NCBI RefSeq assembly: GCF_009831215.1 | Contig: NZ_WUTW01000002.1 | Coordinates: forward strand, 915,440-979,439 | Source of the DNA: Actinomadura rayongensis | GTDB lineage: Bacteria > Actinomycetota > Actinomycetes > Streptosporangiales > Streptosporangiaceae | Direction: 5' to 3' | DNA: 64,000 nucleotides | Part shown: positions 16,951-24,851 of the stretch, piece by piece | Layout of the letters: each line of letters starts with the position of its first letter | Position numbering within the stretch: the first letter of the stretch is position 1 | The notes under the pieces: generated by a model | The model's database searches: none | Told to the model about the DNA's origin: nothing | Seen by the model: only the letters and a program-made list of their open reading frames with translations | Made by a program: the position numbers and the translations under genes

Positions 16951-19124
16951 CCGATCCGCGCGCCGCACCGGGGCGGACCCACAACGAGATCAACGACGCG
17001 ATCGTCATCGGCCCCGCCATTCTCGGCCGCGATATCACCCTGCGGCTGCCGGCCCAGGTTCCGTTGGCGACCTCGGGCCTTCCCGCCGGATCGCCGGCGT
17101 TCACCGGACGGCAGGACGACCTGGACCGGCTGCTGGCCTGCCTCAACCCACCCGCCAGCGACGACGGAGCCGCGGACGACGACGCGGGGGCGGCCAGGGC
17201 AGTGGTCGTGACCGCGGTCGGCGGGTTGGCGGGGGTCGGCAAGACCGAGCTGGCCGTCCAAGCGGCGCGGACGGCGCTGCGGCGCGGCTGGTTCGCCGGC
17301 GGGGTGCTGTTCGCCGATCTGTTCGGCTATGACGACGACCGCCGCCGCGACCCCGGCCAGGTACTGGAAGGGATGCTCGGCGCCTTGGGCGTCCCGGGCG
17401 AGCACATCCCCGCCCACACCCAGGACCGCTCCCGGCTCTTGCGGTCGGTCCTGGCCGAGTTCGCCGCACGGGGACGGCGGATCCTGGTGGTCGCCGACAA
17501 CGCCAACACCGCCCGCCAAGCCGAGCTGCTGCTGCCCACCGACGGGGTGAACGCGGCGATCGTCACCTCCCGGCACACCCTGGCCATGCTCAACGCCCGG
17601 CTGCTCGACCTGAACGTCCTGGACCCCGACGGCGCACTCGCGATGCTGGACGAAACACTGCGCATCGCCGACCCCGACGACACCCGCATCCCCACCGACC
17701 CCACCGGCGCCGCCGCGCTAGCCGACGCGTGCGGCCATCTGCCGCTCGCGCTGCGGATCGCCGCCGCCCTTCTCGCCGAAGACCCCGACCACACCCCCGC
17801 CGCCCTCGCCCGGGAACTCGGCCAAGTCCAGCCCATTGAAGGCTTGGCCTACGGGCGCGACGGTGTCCGCAGCGCGTTCGAGCTGTCCTACCGCACCCTC
17901 ACCCCCCACCAGCAGCGCCTGTTCCGGATTCTGACCGTCAACCCCGGCCCCAACATCTCCACCGCCGCAGCCGCCGCCCTCACCGACCACGACGAACCAA
18001 CCGTCCGCCACCAGCTGAAGGACCTCGCCCGCGCGCACCTGATCGAGCGCGCCGCCGGCCCCGACCGGTGGCGCATGCACGACCTGGTCCGCCAGTACGC
18101 CACCACCCTCGGCCTGCAGCACGCCGACACCGACCACCGCGACCAAGCCCTCCACCGTCTGCTCAATCACTACGACGCCACCACGTGGGCGGCAAACGCC
18201 CGCTTGGACCCGACCGCCACCACCCCGACCGCGCGCGAGTTCACCGCCCGGGAGCAGGCGCTGGTGTGGCTGGACACCGAACTGCCCAACCTCACCGCCG
18301 CCGCCCGCACCGCCGCCGACACCGGCCACCCCGACACCACCATCGCCCTCGCCCTGAACCTGGCGCGCTTCCTGGAGTGGCGGCGGCTGTTCAACGACTG
18401 GATCACCCTGTCCACCCTGGCCCGCGACACCGCCCAACACACCGGCGACCGAAACGGCACAAGCCGGGCGATGAACAACCTGGGACTCGCACTGCAAGAG
18501 GTGCGGCGCTTCGAGGAAGCCATCACCGCCCTCCAACAGGCCACCGACATCTTCCGCGAGACCGGCGACCGGCACGGCGAAGGCATGGCGTTGAACAACC
18601 TTGGGCTCGCACTGCGGCAGGTGCGACGCTTCGACGAGGCCATCACCGCCCACCATGACGACCTGACCATCTGCCGCGAAACCGGCGACCGACACGGCGA
18701 AGGCGTGGCGTTGAACAGCCTGGGGATCGCACTGCAGGAGGTGCGGCGCTTCGAGGAAGCCATTACCGCCCAGCAAGAGGCCGCCGCCATCTACCGCGAA
18801 ACCGGCGACCGACACGGCGAAGGCCGGGCGTCGAACAGCCTGGGGATCGCGCTGCAGGAGGTGCGGCGCTTCGACGAGGCCATTACCGCCCACCAACAGG
18901 CCGCCGCCATCTACCGCGAAACCGGCGACCGACACGGCGAAGGCCGGGCGTCGAACAACCTGGGACTCGCACTGCGGGAGGTGCGGCGCTTCGACGAGGC
19001 GCTCGCTGCAGGGCAGGAAGCTGTGAGGGCCTTCGTTGAGGTAGGCGATGAGTACAGCGAAGCCATCGCCCGCCAATCTCTCGAAGAGACGACACAAGCC
19101 AGCGCCGCTCCAGACGGACACTAG
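16947..19124 (+). CDS. NLR-like STAND ATPase with N-terminal amyloid-type motif and TPR repeats
   Basis: The 725-residue protein begins with a short motif (NEINDAIVIGPAILGRDI, 13-30) that matches the C-terminal motif of the preceding gene product. Then follow a linker (AFTGRQDDLDRLL), the NB-ARC-type NTPase with Walker A GLAGVGKT (93-100) and Walker B RILVVADNA, the GLPL-type HLPLALRIA, a winged helix (WRMHDLVRQYA) and five 40-residue TPR units at the C terminus. In fungal and bacterial NLRs, ligand binding by the repeats causes oligomerisation and the N-terminal motif then templates amyloid folding in the effector. That mechanism is inferred here. GTG start overlaps the effector gene stop (GTGA). 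Confidence 0.88.
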   Translation: MTDPRAAPGRTHNEINDAIVIGPAILGRDITLRLPAQVPLATSGLPAGSPAFTGRQDDLDRLLACLNPPASDDGAADDDAGAARAVVVTAVGGLAGVGKTELAVQAARTALRRGWFAGGVLFADLFGYDDDRRRDPGQVLEGMLGALGVPGEHIPAHTQDRSRLLRSVLAEFAARGRRILVVADNANTARQAELLLPTDGVNAAIVTSRHTLAMLNARLLDLNVLDPDGALAMLDETLRIADPDDTRIPTDPTGAAALADACGHLPLALRIAAALLAEDPDHTPAALARELGQVQPIEGLAYGRDGVRSAFELSYRTLTPHQQRLFRILTVNPGPNISTAAAAALTDHDEPTVRHQLKDLARAHLIERAAGPDRWRMHDLVRQYATTLGLQHADTDHRDQALHRLLNHYDATTWAANARLDPTATTPTAREFTAREQALVWLDTELPNLTAAARTAADTGHPDTTIALALNLARFLEWRRLFNDWITLSTLARDTAQHTGDRNGTSRAMNNLGLALQEVRRFEEAITALQQATDIFRETGDRHGEGMALNNLGLALRQVRRFDEAITAHHDDLTICRETGDRHGEGVALNSLGIALQEVRRFEEAITAQQEAAAIYRETGDRHGEGRASNSLGIALQEVRRFDEAITAHQQAAAIYRETGDRHGEGRASNNLGLALREVRRFDEALAAGQEAVRAFVEVGDEYSEAIARQSLEETTQASAAPDGH
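18438..19037 (+). repeat. Five 120-bp TPR-coding units
   Basis: The units start at 18438, 18558, 18678, 18798 and 18918, each encoding a 40-residue TPR (ETGDRHGEG, NNLGLALQEVRRFDEAIT). Units 3-5 are nearly identical at DNA level, so the sensor array can change length by recombination. Confidence 0.93.
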
Positions 19125-19223
19125 CTATACCCGCCCATCAGGGTCCGGGGCCAGACGACCGAACGCCTTCGACTATTCCGGTGTGGAGGGGGTGCGCGCG
19201 TAAGGGTCCCCGACGGTGCGGGG

Positions 19224-21305
19224 CTATGCCAGGTCGGTGAGGATTGTTCGTTCGGCTAGGACGCGGGTTGCGGCGGGGAAGTCGGCCAGGCGGGCGGCGA
19301 GGGTGGCGGTGGCCAGGCGGGGTGGGAGGACGGCGGCGAATTTCAGGCCGTGGACGGCTCGGGGGTCCACGTCGGGCAAAGTGAGCGGCTCGTTCGTCGC
19401 GCGCGCGGTGTGCCAGAGGGCCGGGGTGAGGTCCTGGCGCAGGCGGATCCAGAGGTCGTTCGGTTGCTGTGCCGGGTCGGCGACGGAGCTGAGCGTCGCG
19501 GTGAGGGTGGCGTTCGCGCGGTGACCGGCCCAGGTCCACCAGCGGATGTCGCCGGACGCGCGGACGATCGTGGTGGCGTCCGGGGCGGCCGTCGCGTCGA
19601 CCAGGACGCGGGCGCGTTCCTCGGCGAGCGTGTCCCGAGCGCGGCGGGTCAACGTGACGGGCGGGTCGGTGCCCAGCAGGACTGAGCGCATTGAGCGGAC
19701 CAGCGTGAACGAGCGGGGCGCGTGCCGTCCCTGGTTCCAGCGGGCTACGCCTCCGGCGGCCACGGGTTCCACGAACGCCCGGCGGCGTTTCCAGTCGATG
19801 TGGCGGACTTGCCAGCTTCGTCCGGCCAGCAGGACGCGGCGGGGGCCTTCGCGGCGCTCGGTCAGGACGGTCGTGTCGGTGCGCCCGATCTCCTGCCGTC
19901 CGAACAGGACGGTGAACTGCGGCGACGCCGTGAACGAGGCGGTCAGTTCCATGAAGTGACGCCGTCCGAACCGCCTTTCGGCCTCCGGGCCAATGAACAG
20001 CAGGCCACCGTCGACGTCGAGATAACCCTGGTCGATGAGATGCCGGACGATCGGTTCGGCGGACGTGTCGAACGGGGCCAGGCCGTTCCATTCGGACGCC
20101 CACACCCGGTCCCCCACCGTCCCGTTCTGGAGCGCGAGCGCCAGGAGCTGCTGCGCGACGAGGTGGCGCGGTTCGGGCGGCGGGACGACGGGCTCCACCC
20201 AGCCGTCCGCCCACAGCGACAGCAGCCCGGCGGCCTGGACGAGCGCCGCGGGCGTCGTCGCGAGGAACAGGCAGTTCCGGACGGTCCCGGCCCGCCGCCC
20301 GGTGCGCCCGAGCCGCTGCAGGAACGCCGCCACCGTGGACGGCGCGTCGATCTGGATCACCCGGTCGAGGTCGCCGACGTCGATGCCGAGTTCCAGCGTG
20401 GACGTCGCGACGATCACGCAGTCCCGCGCCTCGGCGAACGCCCGCTCGGACCGGGCCCGCTCGTCCGCCGCGAGCGACGCGTGCGACAGGAAGACCGTCA
20501 CGCCGCGCGCCCGCAGCTCCGCGCCCAGCTCCTCGACCTGCCGCCGCGAGTCGCAGAACACGAGCCGTTTCGAGCCCCGGTGCAGCGCCGCGACGACCTT
20601 CGCCGCGTTCGCGAGCGAGCCGACGTGGTCGAGCGTGATCTCAACAGGAGACGAGGACGATGAGGAAGGCGCGACCACGAGGCCGTCCCGCGCCCGCGCG
20701 CCCTGCAGCCACGTGAGCAGGGCGGACGGGTTGCCGACCGTCGCCGACAGCCCGACACGCTGGATCCGGCGTCCGGCGACGCGTTCCAGCCGTTCCAGCA
20801 CGGCCAGCAGATGCCAGCCCCGGTCGTCGTCCGCGAACGCGTGAACCTCGTCCACGACGACGGCCCGGACGCCGGCGAGCAGGTGCGTGTGCTCGGTCGC
20901 CGTACCGATCAGCATGCCTTCGATGGACTCGGGTGTGGTGAGCAGCACGTCCGGCGGGTCGGCGCGCAGGGCGCGGCGGCGCGCGCCGGACACGTCGCCG
21001 TGCCAGACGGCCGCGCGCCGCCCCAGCCAGCCGGTGTAGGTCTCCAGGCGCGGGCCGAGGCCGTTCAGCAGCGCGCGCAGCGGGCAGACGTAGAGGACGG
21101 ACAGGCCCGTCCAGCCGTCCCGCGCCATGGCCGTGAGCAGGGGGAACACGGCCGACTCGGTCTTGCCGCCGGCGGTGGGGGCGAGGACGAGCACGTCCCG
21201 TCCGGCGAGCACCGGCTCGACCGCCGCGCGCTGCGCCGGACGCAGCCCCGGCCAGCCGAGCGAGTTCACGACGTGGTGCAGGACGACCGGGTCCAGCTCG
21301 CTCAC
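19224..21305 (-). CDS. brxHI: BREX helicase BrxHI
   Basis: A 693-residue superfamily 2 helicase of the Lhr-like type. It has motif I APTAGGKT (42-49), motif Ia PLRALLNGL, the DEVH box in VVVDEVHAF, motif III LSATVG, and in the second RecA domain LVFCDSRRQVEEL, TSTLELGIDVGDLD and QRLGRTGRRAG, followed by a winged helix and C-terminal domain. In type 2 BREX the last gene encodes this helicase, as here. GTG 21305 overlaps the brxD stop. Its exact action in phage exclusion is unknown. Confidence 0.93.
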   Translation of the reverse strand: MSELDPVVLHHVVNSLGWPGLRPAQRAAVEPVLAGRDVLVLAPTAGGKTESAVFPLLTAMARDGWTGLSVLYVCPLRALLNGLGPRLETYTGWLGRRAAVWHGDVSGARRRALRADPPDVLLTTPESIEGMLIGTATEHTHLLAGVRAVVVDEVHAFADDDRGWHLLAVLERLERVAGRRIQRVGLSATVGNPSALLTWLQGARARDGLVVAPSSSSSSPVEITLDHVGSLANAAKVVAALHRGSKRLVFCDSRRQVEELGAELRARGVTVFLSHASLAADERARSERAFAEARDCVIVATSTLELGIDVGDLDRVIQIDAPSTVAAFLQRLGRTGRRAGTVRNCLFLATTPAALVQAAGLLSLWADGWVEPVVPPPEPRHLVAQQLLALALQNGTVGDRVWASEWNGLAPFDTSAEPIVRHLIDQGYLDVDGGLLFIGPEAERRFGRRHFMELTASFTASPQFTVLFGRQEIGRTDTTVLTERREGPRRVLLAGRSWQVRHIDWKRRRAFVEPVAAGGVARWNQGRHAPRSFTLVRSMRSVLLGTDPPVTLTRRARDTLAEERARVLVDATAAPDATTIVRASGDIRWWTWAGHRANATLTATLSSVADPAQQPNDLWIRLRQDLTPALWHTARATNEPLTLPDVDPRAVHGLKFAAVLPPRLATATLAARLADFPAATRVLAERTILTDLA

Positions 21306-22579
21306 GGGTCGAGGACGACGTCGTCGGGCAGGACGAGGTTGCGTTCGACGTCCGTCAGCTCGGCGGACCGGACGGTCAGCGCGTAGTGGACGCGCGGGTC
21401 GAAGTCGGGGTGCTGGTCGACGCGGTCCAGGACGTCCGCGACGAGCTTCTTCAGGAACAGCCGCGGCGCCACGCCGACCTTCCCGCCGAGCGCGCCGCCG
21501 ACCGCCGCGGCCAGGTCGGCGACGTAGACGTCGTCCACCACGGCCGCGCCGCGCCCGCCGTACAGGTCGCGGACGCGGATCCCCAGCTCCACCAGCGACG
21601 TCGCGGTGAACCCCGGCAGCCGGAGCTGCACGGCGCGCGGGTTGTCGAACCGGGCGTCGGTGCCGAAATCGGTCGCCAGGCGTTGCGCGAGCGGCGGGAG
21701 GCGCTGGACGCCCTGCGGCCCGTCGTAGAACGCGGACGTCCCGGTGATCATGAGGTAGAGCCCGGGGAAGCGGCCCGCGTGGACCTCGTCGATGAGCTGC
21801 CGCAGCGCGTTGAGCGCCTTGTCCCGCGCGTCGGACCGGACGCGCTGCAGCGTCTCCACCTCGTCCAGCACGACGAACAGTCCCGGATGCCCCGAGTCGC
21901 GCAACACGGTCAACAGCCCCTGGAGGAAGCCGAGCGCGCCGAAGTGGTCGAGGTCGCCGCGCACCCCGGCGGCCCGGCGCGCCGCCGCCGGGACGTGCGG
22001 CTGCCCGCCGAGCCACGCCAGGACGGCGGACGCGGCGGCGTCGTCCCCCGCGAGCTGCGCGGACCGGTAGCCGCGCAGCGCGGTCGCGAACGACGGCGCG
22101 TGCCGGGACACCTCCGCCAGCCGCGCGGCCACCAGCCGTTCGGTCGCGGCGGGCAGGTCGTCCTCGGGGGTTCCGGCGGCGAGCGCGTCCTCTTCCAGGG
22201 CGTAGAACCAGGCGTCCACGATCGGTCCGAGCGCGCTCGGTGGGGAGCCGGTGGTGGTGAGCCGTTCGGTCAGCCGCCGGTAGACGGTCTCCAGTCGGTG
22301 CAGCGGCGTTTCTGTCTCCGAGACCTGGATCTCGGCGACGGCGAAGTTGCGTCGTTTCGCGCGCTCGCCCACCCAGCGCGTGAAGAACGTCTTCCCGGAC
22401 CCGTACTCGCCGCGTACCGCCTTGAACACGGCGGAACCGGACGCGACCGCGTCCAGTTCGGCGTCCAGCTCCGGCGCGAAGCGGTCCAGCCCGGTGGCGA
22501 GCAGGTCCAGGCCCGCGTCGGGGACGGCCCCGCGCCGCAGCGCGTCGAGTACGGCCCGGCGCCGCGCGGCGCCGGTCAT
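21302..22579 (-). CDS. brxD: BREX ATP-binding protein BrxD
   Basis: The 425-residue AAA-type ATPase has Walker A GEYGSGKT (57-64), Walker B LFVVLDEVETL and a conserved sensor-like MITGTSAFYDGPQGVQ. It matches BrxD of type 2 BREX, the ATPase that sits between pglZ and the helicase. ATG 22579 overlaps the pglZ stop (ATGA), and its own stop overlaps brxHI (GTGA). The ATPase is probably loaded on DNA or on other Pgl proteins; the role is not defined by this sequence. Confidence 0.92.
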   Translation of the reverse strand: MTGAARRRAVLDALRRGAVPDAGLDLLATGLDRFAPELDAELDAVASGSAVFKAVRGEYGSGKTFFTRWVGERAKRRNFAVAEIQVSETETPLHRLETVYRRLTERLTTTGSPPSALGPIVDAWFYALEEDALAAGTPEDDLPAATERLVAARLAEVSRHAPSFATALRGYRSAQLAGDDAAASAVLAWLGGQPHVPAAARRAAGVRGDLDHFGALGFLQGLLTVLRDSGHPGLFVVLDEVETLQRVRSDARDKALNALRQLIDEVHAGRFPGLYLMITGTSAFYDGPQGVQRLPPLAQRLATDFGTDARFDNPRAVQLRLPGFTATSLVELGIRVRDLYGGRGAAVVDDVYVADLAAAVGGALGGKVGVAPRLFLKKLVADVLDRVDQHPDFDPRVHYALTVRSAELTDVERNLVLPDDVVLDP

Positions 22580-24843
22580 AGCTCGAACTGCTCGCGCAGC
22601 AGCGCGCGGTTCAGCCGGACGGTCCGTCCGTCGGGCAGCCGTTCGAGCACCTGCGCGCCGTCGTAGTTGAGGACCTGGGCGAGGATCGCCGCGAACCCGG
22701 GCGCGCGGGACGCGGGGAGCCCGATCCGCTGGGCGAGCGCGGTGACCGGGAGCGTGCCGTCGTCCAGCAGCGCCTGGACGGCCGTGCGGAACTTGGCGAG
22801 CGACGGCTTGCGCGCGACCAGCTCCAGTTGCCCGGTGAAGATCTCCGAGGCGAGCAGCGCGTCGACCGGATCGGGGGCCGCGACGTCGAACAGCGGCGCG
22901 GCGCCCGGCGGCGGGACGGGTCGGCGCCGGGACCTCGGCCTGGCGGGCGGGGGCGGTGCCTCGTCGCGCCACCAGGCCGGCCGCTGGTCGCCCAGCTCGC
23001 GCCAGCCCTTCGGCGGGTCGGCACCGAAGGGCAGGAACGCGAGCACGGGGACCGCCGCGCCGGCCAGGCCGTCCGGGGGCGCGGCGGGGGCGCCGGTCAG
23101 CAGGACGGCCCGGTCCCGGTCGGCGGCGGCGCGGAGCAGGGCGGCGAGGCCGTCGAGGCGTCCTTCGTCGCGGACGACCACGACGGGGCGTTCCGGGTCG
23201 TCCAGCGCCGCCGCGAGATCGCCGACCGGTTCGGGGAGGTGCGGCGTTCCGTCGGCCCACATACCGCGGCGACGCGGCGTCGATCCGGACGAATTGGGCA
23301 CCGGGTCGAACTCGGCCCACTCGCGGCGGAGTTCGTCGGCGGCCTCGGCGGCGGACGCGGCGTCCGTCCCGGTGAGCAGCACGAGCAGGACGCGCCGCGC
23401 GGAACGGCCGGTGGTCAGCGGACGGACGACGCGGTCCGGGAACGTCCCGGCGGTCAGCGCCGGGCCGGGTCCGGCGGCGATCGCGAGGGCGAAGGACCGG
23501 TCGATCGCCGTGCGGCGCTCCCTGACGCGTCCGGCGATCCGGTCGTAGGCGGCTTGGAGTTCCGGGTCGCCGACCGTGAGGTGGGTCAGCGCGCGGTCGA
23601 CCCAGCCGGTCTCGGTGATGTGCCGTTCGATTCCGGCCCCGACGGTCGGGATGTCGGCGGACGGTTCAGTGCCGAGCCACCGGACGAGCCGCACCGCCAT
23701 CGCGGCCCGTCCGATCCGGGGCTTTGCGCCGGGTTCGTCGGCGCGGCGGTGGTCAGCCAGGTCGCGCAGGGCGGCGTCGGAGCGCATTGCGTCCAGGGTT
23801 TTGAGCGCGGCGCCGAGCGTCGCGAAACGGGCGGCGAGCCCTTCGTCCAGCACCGGGCTGTGCCGCGCGGCCGTCTCCGCCGCGAACTGCCGGGTCAGGG
23901 TCGCCGCGCGGCGCAGGACCGTCCCGTCGCGGACGGAGACGACGAACTCCTCGCACGCCCGGCCGAACGCCCCGACCAGCTCGTCGAACGCCGTGCCGGA
24001 CGCGGGCGGCTCGTCGCCGAACCACCGTTCCGCGCGGCCCTGGGCGCGGAGCGTGCCGGCGTCCAGCGGGGCATGCCGCCACAGCGCCGCGCAGACGAGC
24101 CCGAACGGGACGGCGTCCGGCCCGTGACCTGCGGCGACCAGCGCGAGCAGCGCCCGCGCCGCCGTCCCGGCCTGGTCGTCCTCGCCGAGGAAGGCGGTGA
24201 GGCCGTCGCGTTCGGGGGCGCGCAGGGAGAGCAGCGTCGCGGGCGCCCCGTCGCGCAGCGACCAGCGCAGCAGGGCGTGGACGTCGATGCCCGTCGCGTC
24301 GGCGGGCTCGTCCGCGGGCGCGTACCGGCCGAGTCGCAGCCGTCGCTGCGCGAGCAGGGACAGGGCCGTCCGGCTCGACAGGACGCCGCCGGGCACCTGC
24401 GGCCAGCCTTCGGGCGGAGTGGCGTCCAGGAGGGCTTCGGCCGCCCACGGCAGGGCGCGCAGTCTGGGATCCACCGCTGACGCACCGAACTTGTCCTGTA
24501 CGACCTTCCAACCGTCCACCGCGTGGATTCGGTACCTGTGGGTGCGGGCCAGGATCGCCTGGTCCAGGTCGGACGGCTCCTGATCGGTGAGCACGACCAG
24601 CACCGCAGGCCCGTCCTGCCCGGCCAGGTGGTCGAGTACCAGTTCATGGATTGCCAGTACCGACACGGCCGCGACGACACGGATCCGCCGTCCACCGCCC
24701 AGGTCGACGTCGGCCGGGCCGTCCCACTGCGGCGCGGACCGCAGCAGGACGACCTCACGCTTCCCGTCCGCGAACACCGTGCGCCGTTTCGAGGACAGCA
24801 GGTACTGCTTGACGGCCGGGACGGTCAACCGCAGCGCGCTCAT
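22576..24843 (-). CDS. pglZ: BREX PglZ homologue with eroded phosphatase core
   Basis: Position between pglY and brxD, the all-helical N-terminal half and the C-terminal winged-helix segment (LFDVAAPDPVDALLASEIF, later VRLNRALLREQFEL) identify PglZ. Type 2 PglZ proteins carry an alkaline-phosphatase-superfamily core with a metal-binding LDGMS-like strand, a Ser/Thr nucleophile region and an SDHGH motif. Here the matching strands read RRVLLVLLTGTD (483-494) and AVLLTGAPAAPP (579-590), and the segment between is short (FDPVPNSSGSTPRRR). None of the metal ligands is visible, so I infer no phosphatase activity. Length is 755 residues, shorter than the roughly 900 or more I recall for the family. 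Start taken as ATG 24843, 11 bases after GGAG; ATG 24852, overlapping the pglY stop, is the alternative. Confidence 0.82.
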   Translation of the reverse strand: MSALRLTVPAVKQYLLSSKRRTVFADGKREVVLLRSAPQWDGPADVDLGGGRRIRVVAAVSVLAIHELVLDHLAGQDGPAVLVVLTDQEPSDLDQAILARTHRYRIHAVDGWKVVQDKFGASAVDPRLRALPWAAEALLDATPPEGWPQVPGGVLSSRTALSLLAQRRLRLGRYAPADEPADATGIDVHALLRWSLRDGAPATLLSLRAPERDGLTAFLGEDDQAGTAARALLALVAAGHGPDAVPFGLVCAALWRHAPLDAGTLRAQGRAERWFGDEPPASGTAFDELVGAFGRACEEFVVSVRDGTVLRRAATLTRQFAAETAARHSPVLDEGLAARFATLGAALKTLDAMRSDAALRDLADHRRADEPGAKPRIGRAAMAVRLVRWLGTEPSADIPTVGAGIERHITETGWVDRALTHLTVGDPELQAAYDRIAGRVRERRTAIDRSFALAIAAGPGPALTAGTFPDRVVRPLTTGRSARRVLLVLLTGTDAASAAEAADELRREWAEFDPVPNSSGSTPRRRGMWADGTPHLPEPVGDLAAALDDPERPVVVVRDEGRLDGLAALLRAAADRDRAVLLTGAPAAPPDGLAGAAVPVLAFLPFGADPPKGWRELGDQRPAWWRDEAPPPPARPRSRRRPVPPPGAAPLFDVAAPDPVDALLASEIFTGQLELVARKPSLAKFRTAVQALLDDGTLPVTALAQRIGLPASRAPGFAAILAQVLNYDGAQVLERLPDGRTVRLNRALLREQFEL

Positions 24844-24851
24844 GACCGGCA

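Noticed and set aside
21306..22016. N-terminal extension of the helicase frame
   Set aside because: It overlaps brxD out of frame; the helicase begins naturally at MSELDP with a GTGA overlap.
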